The notes under the pieces were generated by a model. It was given only the letters and a program-made list of their open reading frames with translations. It was not told the origin of the DNA and did not search any database. A DNA stretch of 64,000 nucleotides from Pseudoxanthomonas winnipegensis. GTDB lineage: Bacteria > Pseudomonadota > Gammaproteobacteria > Xanthomonadales > Xanthomonadaceae. The stretch is taken from contig NZ_SHMH01000001.1 of the NCBI RefSeq assembly GCF_004283755.1, forward strand, positions 310,001 through 374,000. Reading direction: 5' to 3'. Shown here piece after piece: positions 58,012 to 64,000 of this stretch. Positions within the stretch are counted from its first letter, which is position 1; every line of letters begins with the position of its first letter. The position numbers were made by a program, and so were the translations under genes.

Positions 58012-60792
58012 TCAGAAGCGGTAGGTGAGCTTGGCGTAGTAGCGCGCGCCGAAGTAACCGATCGGGCTGCCGCTGAAGCCGGCGTAGTTGCTGCTGGCGA
58101 TGTACTCGTTGTTGCCGTTCTGGTAGTTGGCCACGTCGTAGTTCCACACCGCCGACGGGATCTTGTCGGGGTACTTGTTGAACACGTTATCGCCGCCCAC
58201 GCTCAGGGTCCAGCTGTCGGTGGGTTTGAAGCTCAGGTCGAAGCCGGTGGTGGCCATCGTGCCGAGCTTGAGCTTGTAGTACTCGCCGCTGCCCAGGGTG
58301 ATCACGTCCAGCTGGTCGGCCAGGCTCTCATAGCCGGCCAGGCTGTTGACCTGGGTCTGCGGGCCATAGATCGACTCGCGCAGGGTGAGGGTGAACTTCT
58401 GCCAGTTGAAGGTCGCCGCCAGGTTGACGCGGAACTTCGGGCTGGCGTGCTCGATGTCGTAGATGTTGGCTTCGGTGAACAGCGGGATGGTCTCGAAGCC
58501 CGGCACGCGGCCGGCCCGGGTCACCTCGGTCTTGTTGTAGTTGGCCGCCAGCAGCCAGTCGATCGAGCCCCAGGACATGTCGCTGGTGTAGTTGGTCACC
58601 CAGTCCACGCCGGTGGTCTTGGTGTCCAGCACGTTGCTGAGGAAGCTCAGGTTGATGTTGGCGCGCGCGGTCTGGTCGAAGCTGCCGCCCGGCGCGGACG
58701 GGTCGTTGGCGTTGCTGATGAAGCCGCCGGCGACCAGGGCGTTGCCCAGGATCTGGTTGTAGTTGTCGTCCGGAACGCCGTCGCCGTCGGTGTCGGCCGG
58801 ATCGGGCAGGTCGGCGTTCCAGCGGCCCGTGGTGCGGCCGGTGCGGGTGGCCGCCGACTGCGCCTGCGAATAGGCGAAGGAGCCCATGTAGGTGCGGTCG
58901 GAGATCTTGATCTGGTAGGCGTCCAGGGTCGAGGTCAGGTTGGGCAGCGGCGAGAACACCAGGCCCAGCGAGAAGTTCGTGCTGGTCTCCGGCTTCAGGC
59001 CGTTGCCGACCGAGGCGCCGGCCAGCGTGGCGGTCGCGCCGGTCGGGCTGACCTGGATGGCGGTGTAGTAGTTCTCACCCATGTTCGGCGCGCGGAAGCC
59101 GGTGCTGGCCGTACCGCGGATGGCGAAGGTGTCGGAGAAGTCGTAGCGGGTGGTGAACTTGCCGATCGCCTTGCTGCCGAAGTCGCTGTACTTCTCGTAG
59201 CGGCCGGCGATGTCCACCAGCCAGGCATCGACCGGGTACAGGATCACGTCGGCGAACACCGCCTCGCTATGGCGCGAGTAGTCGCCGGCCGAGAGCGGGT
59301 TGTAGCCCGGGAAGGACGAGGCGCCGGCGCCGTAGTAGGAGGCCGGCTCGCCGGCTTCGATGCCGTAGCCGTCGCGGCGGTAGTTCAGGCCGGCGTTCAG
59401 GGTCAGCGGGCCGCCGCTCAGGCCGATGTCGAAGTCCTTGGTGACGCTGGCGTTGGTATCCCACTGGGTGCTGTAGAAGGTGCCGTCGTAGAAGTTCTCC
59501 GGCGAGCTGCCGGTGGCCTGCCACAGCGAGAAGTTCATCGAGTTGACGGTGTAGACGTCCATCTCGTTGCGGCCGTACTCGGTCGAGATGTCCCACATCC
59601 AGCCGTCGGCGAAATCGCCCTTCAGGCCTGCGGTGATGTCGTAGTCCTTCTCCTCCGAGCGCTCGGACGGATTGAAGCCGTAGGCGTACTTGTGCTTGAC
59701 CTCACCGGTGGTCGGATCGGTGTAACCACCGTCCTGCGAGGGACGGCGATAGTTCTCCTCGGACTGGGCGGTCTTCTTGCCGTAGCTGCCGAAGGCGTAG
59801 AACTCCAGGCCGTCGCCGAAGTCGTAGCCGGCGTTGAACATGGCGATCTTGCGGTGAATCTCGGGCGGGTTCAGCCAGGCGTTGAGGCCGGGGAAGCGCT
59901 TGTTGAGCAGCGCGCCCTGGTCGTTGGCCAGGCGGCTGAGCAGGTCCGAGCGACCGTTGGCGGTGGCGTAGGCGCGGCACGCGTCCTGGTTGAGCAGGCA
60001 GTTGGCGTAGCTGGGGTTGGAGAAGCGGTAGACCGACTCGCGGTTCTCGGCCTCGACGCTGATGCTGACGAAGCCGTTGTCGCCGCCCAGGCCGATGTTG
60101 CCGCCCCACGAATCGGTGCCGCCACCGCCATCGGAGTAGCCGGCATAGCCGGCGTTGAACTCGCCGCCGGAGGAGTTCTTCTTCAGGATGATGTTGATCA
60201 CGCCGGCGATGGCGTCCGAGCCGTACAGCGCCGCGGCGCCGTCGGTCAGCACTTCGACATGGTCGATCGCGGACTGCGGGATGAAGGACAGGTCGGTGGC
60301 CATCTCGCCGCTGCCGGCCACGCCGAAGTTGGAGGTGACGTGGCGGCGCTTGCCGTTGACCAGCACCAGGGTGTGGTTGGCGGTCAGGCCGCGCATGGAG
60401 GCGGTCAGGGTCTGGCTGGCCATGTCACCGCCGACCTGGGAGGCGTTGTACGAGGGCACCTGGTTGGCGATGGCGTTCATCAGGTCCGGCGCGGCGGTCT
60501 TGGACAGCGCTTCGGCGCTGACCAACTGGATCGGCGCCGGGCTGTCGGTCACGGCCATGTTGGCCTTGCGCGTACCGGTGGAGATGACGCTGACGGCGTC
60601 CAGGGTCTTGGCCTGGGGCTCGGCCGGCGTCTCGTCGGCGGCGGGCGCCGCGGGCAGGTCGGCGGCGCTGGCCGCCTGGACCGCCAGGCCGAGCAGCATG
60701 GCCGAGGACAGGCCACGCAGGCTTGCACGGGAGGGGGCGAGGGAAGCCGCGACGGCGACGGCGAGGGAATGGCGGGTGAAGCGACTGCGCAT
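58012..60792 (-). CDS. TonB-dependent receptor of the amine-oxidation cluster
   Basis: 926 aa. AAGGAG lies eight bases before the ATG. A long signal region (MRSRFTRHSLAVAVAASLAP..QAASAAD) is followed by an Ala/Pro linker and a plug domain (LDAVSVISTGTRKANMAVTD, LMNAIANQVPSYNASQ, SMRGLTANHTLVLVNGKRRH, VEVLTDGAAALYGSDAIAGV). The barrel ends RYYAKLTYRF with final Phe. The long plug and NGKRRH motif are typical of TBDRs for organic nutrients rather than siderophores. It leads the run that continues with the amine oxidase 111 bases on; it probably imports the substrate of that enzyme. Confidence 0.92.
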   Translation of the reverse strand: MRSRFTRHSLAVAVAASLAPSRASLRGLSSAMLLGLAVQAASAADLPAAPAADETPAEPQAKTLDAVSVISTGTRKANMAVTDSPAPIQLVSAEALSKTAAPDLMNAIANQVPSYNASQVGGDMASQTLTASMRGLTANHTLVLVNGKRRHVTSNFGVAGSGEMATDLSFIPQSAIDHVEVLTDGAAALYGSDAIAGVINIILKKNSSGGEFNAGYAGYSDGGGGTDSWGGNIGLGGDNGFVSISVEAENRESVYRFSNPSYANCLLNQDACRAYATANGRSDLLSRLANDQGALLNKRFPGLNAWLNPPEIHRKIAMFNAGYDFGDGLEFYAFGSYGKKTAQSEENYRRPSQDGGYTDPTTGEVKHKYAYGFNPSERSEEKDYDITAGLKGDFADGWMWDISTEYGRNEMDVYTVNSMNFSLWQATGSSPENFYDGTFYSTQWDTNASVTKDFDIGLSGGPLTLNAGLNYRRDGYGIEAGEPASYYGAGASSFPGYNPLSAGDYSRHSEAVFADVILYPVDAWLVDIAGRYEKYSDFGSKAIGKFTTRYDFSDTFAIRGTASTGFRAPNMGENYYTAIQVSPTGATATLAGASVGNGLKPETSTNFSLGLVFSPLPNLTSTLDAYQIKISDRTYMGSFAYSQAQSAATRTGRTTGRWNADLPDPADTDGDGVPDDNYNQILGNALVAGGFISNANDPSAPGGSFDQTARANINLSFLSNVLDTKTTGVDWVTNYTSDMSWGSIDWLLAANYNKTEVTRAGRVPGFETIPLFTEANIYDIEHASPKFRVNLAATFNWQKFTLTLRESIYGPQTQVNSLAGYESLADQLDVITLGSGEYYKLKLGTMATTGFDLSFKPTDSWTLSVGGDNVFNKYPDKIPSAVWNYDVANYQNGNNEYIASSNYAGFSGSPIGYFGARYYAKLTYRF

Positions 60793-61055
60793 GACCTGTA
60801 CTCCTTGCAAGGCGGAATAGGTAAAGCGAGGTGGGGGGTGGGGCGCAGGGCGGCGCAACGGCCCCCTTGACCGTGCGGCGTGCGGGAAGGCGACGCCCTG
60901 CGTTGACACGAAGCTAACCTCAGCTGTCACCCCGGCCATCTCCCGTGACGGGTGAGTGGCGCCTTGGTGGGTAGGCTGGGACAGGAATTGGGACAACCTC
61001 GGCCCACCCGCCCGGAGGCGGCTATGCTCGGCAGCTCGCTCCGATCGGCCTGTTC
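60793..61055. promoter_or_regulatory. Divergent control region: amine-oxidation cluster / HAD gene
   Basis: This 263-base gap holds the promoter of the leftward cluster. GTTGACA at about 60903 followed by AAGCT-AACCTC-AGCT-GTC gives an imperfect dyad (60905-60929), which could be an operator. A G-rich tract (GAGGTGGGGGGTGGGGCG) lies at about 60828-60845. No -10 box could be fixed. Confidence 0.4.
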
Positions 61056-61715
61056 ATGTTGTCCACTCCCCAACCCCGCTCCCGGCCACGCCCGTTCCGC
61101 CAGCCCAGGCTGGTGCTGTTCGATCTGGACGACGTGCTGGCGCGCTACGACCGCCGCCTGCGCCTGTGCGAGCTGGCGCGCCGCAGCGGCACCACGCCGG
61201 GCGCGGTGCAGGCGGCGCTGTTCGACTCGGGGCTGGAACACGAGTCGGACGTCGGTCTGTGGCGGCCGGTGGACTATGCCGACGAGCTCTCGCGCCGCCT
61301 GGGAGCGCGGCTGACGCTGGAGGACTGCATCGCCGCGCGTGCGCTGGCCACGCCGGCCGATCCGGCGATGGTGGCGCTGGCCGGGGCGGTGTCGCGGCAG
61401 GCGGCGGTAGCGATCTTCACCAACAACGGGCCGTTCCTGACGCTGCACCTGGGGCGCATCTGTCCGCCGCTGTTCCCGTTGTTCGCCGACCGGGTCGTGG
61501 GCGCGGGCGATGTCGGCATCGCCAAGCCTTCGCCGGAGGCCTACCTGCGTGCGCTCGCGCTGCTGGACGCGGCGCCGGCCGAGACGCTGTTCATCGACGA
61601 CCGCGACGAGAACGTCAACGGCGCCCGCGCAGCGGGACTGGACGCGTTGGGCTTCTCGAGCGCCGCCACCCTGCGGCGTGCGCTGGCGCTCTACGGTCTG
61701 GAAACCGGCGCCTGA
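61056..61715 (+). CDS. HAD-family hydrolase
   Basis: 219 aa. Motif I is RLVLFDLDDVLARYDRRL (nucleophile Asp and acid/base Asp in DLDD), motif II IFTNNGP, motif III Lys in GIAKPSPEAYLRAL, motif IV FIDDRDENVNGARAAGLDAL. This is a haloacid-dehalogenase phosphatase of subclass I with an alpha-helical cap, close to epoxide-hydrolase N-terminal-like or YihX sugar phosphatases. The substrate is not known. It diverges from the amine-oxidation cluster and seems to stand alone. Confidence 0.88.
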   Translation: MLSTPQPRSRPRPFRQPRLVLFDLDDVLARYDRRLRLCELARRSGTTPGAVQAALFDSGLEHESDVGLWRPVDYADELSRRLGARLTLEDCIAARALATPADPAMVALAGAVSRQAAVAIFTNNGPFLTLHLGRICPPLFPLFADRVVGAGDVGIAKPSPEAYLRALALLDAAPAETLFIDDRDENVNGARAAGLDALGFSSAATLRRALALYGLETGA

Positions 61716-62441
61716 AAGAGCTCCTCCGAAGCGGTTCGCTCCCTGTGGGAGCAACTGTCTCCTCAAATCTCGCAGCGGCCTGCCTGTAGAGCGGGCTTGC
61801 TCCGCTGCTCTCGTTCGGTTCGTGGGGAAGGCCCCAGCGGAGCAAGCTCCGCTCTACATGTGGGAGCCGCCATGGCGGCGATGGTGGCTTTCCCGGCGAA
61901 ACCTTTCGCCATTGATCAAACGACCACGGGGCCGGGGCTCACGCTGGGGTGTTGCTCACTTCGGAAGGGCAGCGGTTCGGCGAGCGGTGCCGCGCTTGAA
62001 GTCAGAAGGCTTTGGCTTGAGCCCCCTCCCTTGCGCGAAGCGCAGGGGAGCTCGAAGTCGCGGCTAGCGACTGAGGGGGAGGGGTCGGGGCTTTCCCGAG
62101 TAAGCCACAGAAGCAAAAGCAACAGCACCCCACCCCAGCCCTCCCCTTCGCCTGCGGCGAAAGGGAGGGGGCAGAGCGCTGCTTGATGCCTTCGAGTTGG
62201 AAGAAGTCCTGATCTTTACGCTCGCAGAGCGCGGAGAGCGGGCCAGAGATGGCCCGCAGCGGCGAGTCCGCCAAGAATGGCGGATCGAGACGAGGCGTCG
62301 CCCCCGGCCGGGTCGAGGCTGGTCGGCGAAGTGGGATCAGCGACCTCGCACCGCGCGAAGCACCCCAAAAGAAAAAGCCGCCGGGACATCCCCAGCGGCT
62401 TCCGTGCTTGCGCAAGACGCGGCCGAGTCGGCCGTGCGGGC
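61716..62441. repeat. Long gene-free stretch with several dispersed repeats
   Basis: No gene is seen in 726 bases. Bases 61784-61858 hold the CTGTAGAGC repeat pair (direct and inverted arms with TTCGGTTCGTGGGGAAGG between). Bases 61859-61900 repeat the flank GTGGGAGCCGCCATGGCGGC seen at 37228. Bases 62031-62079 repeat the block with AGTCGC-GGCTA-GCGACT seen at 8081. Bases 62120-62173 form the C-rich/G-rich pair seen at 8163. The right end holds the terminator of the yceI gene. Confidence 0.8.
62366..62401 (-). terminator. Rho-independent terminator after the YceI gene
   Basis: On the leftward strand AAGCCGCTGGGG-ATG-TCCCGGCGGCTT is followed by TTTCTTTT. The stem has one bulge or mismatch. 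It starts 40 bases past the yceI stop. Confidence 0.85.
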
Positions 62442-63020
62442 TTACTTGGCCTTGGCCGCGTCGGCCTCGGTGGTGATGTGCAGCTTGACCTCGTCGCTGA
62501 CCATCGGCGCGTAGGCGCCGACGCCGAAGTCCGAACGCTTGACCGTGGCGGTGGCGTCGAAGCCGATCGACTGCACCTTCTTCATCGCGTGCTCGCCGGC
62601 CTTGTTCAGGGTCACGTCCAGCACGACGGGCTTGGTGATGCCCTTGATGGTCAGGTCGCCGGTCACCTTCAGCTTGTCCTTGCCGGTCGACTGGACCTTG
62701 GTGGACTTGAAGGTGGCGGTGGGGAACTTGGCGGCGTCGAAGAAATCCGAGCCGGCCAGGTGCTCGTTCAACTTGGGCACGAAGCTCTCCAGGCCCGACA
62801 GCGGCAGGGTCACCTGGACGCTGGAGGCGGCCACGTTGGCCGGGTCGTAGGTCAGCGTGCCGTCGACGTTGCCGAAGTGGGCGCTGGGGTTGGAGAAGCC
62901 GAAGTGGTTCCAGGTGGCGATCACATCGGTGTGGCCCGGGTCGAGCTTGTAGGTGGTCGGGGCGGCGAAGGCCGGGGCGACCAGGGCCGACAGGGCGGCG
63001 GCGAGCAGGAACTTGCGCAT
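62442..63020 (-). CDS. YceI-family periplasmic lipid-binding protein
   Basis: 192 aa. Signal peptide MRKFLLAAALSALVAPAFAA, then the lipocalin-like YceI domain: TTYKLDPGHTDVIATWNHFG, FGNVDGTLTYDP, VTGDLTIKGITKPVVLDVTL, FGVGAYAPMVSDEVKL. The family binds isoprenoid chains such as ubiquinone precursors in a long beta-barrel; E. coli YceI is induced by high pH. AAGGAG lies eight bases before the ATG. It is followed by its own terminator and preceded by a nitroreductase gene in the same direction, 80 bases apart. Confidence 0.92.
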   Translation of the reverse strand: MRKFLLAAALSALVAPAFAAPTTYKLDPGHTDVIATWNHFGFSNPSAHFGNVDGTLTYDPANVAASSVQVTLPLSGLESFVPKLNEHLAGSDFFDAAKFPTATFKSTKVQSTGKDKLKVTGDLTIKGITKPVVLDVTLNKAGEHAMKKVQSIGFDATATVKRSDFGVGAYAPMVSDEVKLHITTEADAAKAK

Positions 63021-63100
63021 GCGAGGAACTCCTTGGAGGTGTGGCGCTAAGGGAACAGCGGTGGCGTTGGAGCCGGGTGAATCGCAAACCGGCCGCGGCA

Positions 63101-63691
63101 TCAGACGATGCGCGCGGCCTCGTCGAAGGACAGCCGGGGCAGGCGCGGATGCAGCGCGGACGCATCGCCGTAGCCCAGGTTGACCAGGAAGCTGGCGCGC
63201 AGCGAGGTGCCGGCGAAGAAGGCCTCGTCGGCCTTGGCCGCGTCGAAGCCGGACATCGGGCCCGCATCCAGGCCCAGTGCGCGGGCGGCCAGGATCAGAT
63301 AGGCGCCCTGCAGCACGGCGCTGAGCAGGGCCGGCTCGCGGCGGGCCTCCTGCGGGCCGTCGAACCAGGCCTTGGCATCGGTATGCGGGTAGAGCTTGGG
63401 CAGGTGCTCGTGGAAATCCAGGTCGTAGGCCACGATCACCGTCACCGGCGCGGCCATGGTCTTGTCCACGTTGCCCGGGGCGAGCGAGGGCTTGAGCCTG
63501 GCCTTGGCCTCGGGCGAGCGGACGAAGACGAAGCGCGCCGGGGTGCTGTTGGCGCCGGTCGGGCCCCACTTCAGCAGGTCGTAGAGCGCGTGCAGCGTCT
63601 GATCGGTGACCGGCTCGTCGGTGAAGGCGCTGTAGGTGCGCGCGCTGCGGAACAGCTGATCCAGCGCGGCGGCATCGAGGGACTGCGACAT
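63101..63691 (-). CDS. RutE/HadB-type nitroreductase (malonic semialdehyde reductase family)
   Basis: 196 aa FMN-dependent enzyme. Start [20 protein letters not shown]; then [20 protein letters not shown], the FMN-binding stretch shared by Rut[21 protein letters not shown]; and FLVNLGYG. RutE reduces malonic semialdehyde in pyrimidine breakdown, but no other rut genes are in the window, so it may be a general nitroreductase or enal reductase. The longer open frame upstream is not family-like, and the ATG at 63691 fits exactly. Confidence 0.88.
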   Translation of the reverse strand: MSQSLDAAALDQLFRSARTYSAFTDEPVTDQTLHALYDLLKWGPTGANSTPARFVFVRSPEAKARLKPSLAPGNVDKTMAAPVTVIVAYDLDFHEHLPKLYPHTDAKAWFDGPQEARREPALLSAVLQGAYLILAARALGLDAGPMSGFDAAKADEAFFAGTSLRASFLVNLGYGDASALHPRLPRLSFDEAARIV

Positions 63692-63862
63692 CGGAACCAC
63701 TCCGTCAGGGCAAGGGGGTATGTGCGCCGAACCAGCGCGACGACCGGGCGCAGTGTAGGGTGCGACCACCCCGGCGACACCAAGGGGACCCGCAACGGAT
63801 TGTTTTGGGTTGCAACACCAATCCCCTCCTGACAGCTTTGTCGGTTTCGTCGAACGTTGCCC
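63692..63862. promoter_or_regulatory. Divergent gap between nitroreductase and ELM1-family genes
   Basis: 171 bases without a gene; promoters for both directions are expected here. Nothing specific was recognised apart from a less G+C-rich part at 63793-63858. Confidence 0.4.
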
Positions 63863-64000
63863 ATGACGCCCGCGCGCACCTGGACTCTCACCAATGGCCA
63901 TGCCGGCAACGTGCGCCAGGCCGAGGCGCTGGCGCGGGCCCTGCACCTGACTGCGCAGGCCTGGACGCTGCAGCCGCGCGCGCCGTGGAAGACGCTCGCG
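63863..64000 (+). CDS. ELM1 (mitochondrial fission)-family protein, N-terminal part (cut by window edge)
   Basis: Only 46 codons are present. The product starts [20 protein letters not shown] and continues [16 protein letters not shown]. 'W.LT.G.AGN..QA.ALA.AL' is the opening of the ELM1 family (COG3660), a GT-B-fold group widespread in proteobacteria whose function there is not known. The rest lies beyond the right edge. The identification rests on this short motif. Confidence 0.65.
   Translation, partial: MTPARTWTLTNGHAGNVRQAEALARALHLTAQAWTLQPRAPWKTLA

Noticed and set aside
57916..60870. Open frame of 984 codons on the + strand
   Set aside because: Antisense shadow of the TBDR at 58012-60792; Val/Gly/Ala-rich with no recognisable domain.

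Overview
The window is G+C-rich (my estimate is about 70%) and gene-dense. It suggests a member of the Xanthomonadaceae (Gammaproteobacteria), most like Pseudoxanthomonas, Stenotrophomonas or Lysobacter. The reasons are a fused cysNC next to cysD and cysJIH, the rubredoxin-thiE-(hemL) neighbourhood, a MutT-ThiE fusion, an AlgR/FimS-like pair, many TonB-dependent receptors (TBDRs) with periplasmic enzymes beside them, and dispersed repeats of the GGGGATT and 'ATTCCCGCGN..CGCGGGAAT' kinds. The genus call is inference. No rRNA, tRNA, CRISPR array, prophage or transposase was seen.

Layout. 1-205: start of a TrmH/SpoU RNA methyltransferase, cut by the window edge. 564-8054: sulfate assimilation, with cysNC and cysD reading left and cysJ, cysI, cysH reading right from a shared control region. 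8486-11571: an APC amino-acid permease and an acyl-CoA synthetase. 11736-18931: a leftward copper-handling run (DUF2946 protein, OprC-type copper receptor, second TBDR, PepSY membrane protein, PCu(A)C chaperone, small membrane protein). 19100-20660: a GAF histidine kinase and a DUF4242 protein. 20854-24456: CysB-like regulator diverging from cysG and cysK, which completes the cysteine pathway.

24495-33233 is a leftward purine-scavenging locus: AzgA-type base permease, exported adenosine deaminase, exported nucleoside hydrolase, TBDR, nucleoside-permease-family protein and exported glycerophosphodiesterase. 33757-44887 is a mixed housekeeping stretch: exported class II cyclic-nucleotide phosphodiesterase, isoprenylcysteine-methyltransferase-like protein, coaE, mutT-thiE, WYL regulator, lipoprotein, DUF481 protein, hemC, LytTR response regulator with its kinase, esterase, rubredoxin, thiE. 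44900-49459 holds a membrane dipeptidase and an Oar-like TBDR, apparently placed between thiE and hemL, with a strongly base-paired leader before the receptor. hemL follows at 49772-51064.

51240-60792 is the most interesting part. A MalT-like regulator faces a leftward cluster whose five products all carry export signals: TBDR, Tat-exported flavin amine oxidase, cytochrome c, exported RidA and Tat-exported PLP aminotransferase. I read this as a periplasmic amine or amino-acid oxidation system in which the flavoenzyme passes electrons to cytochrome c and RidA hydrolyses the imine product. 61056-64000: HAD hydrolase, YceI protein, RutE-like nitroreductase, and the start of an ELM1-family gene cut by the window edge.

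Many starts were moved inward from the longest frame, using ribosome-binding sites, signal peptides or one-to-four-base overlaps with the gene before. Long antisense frames in this G+C-rich DNA were ignored.
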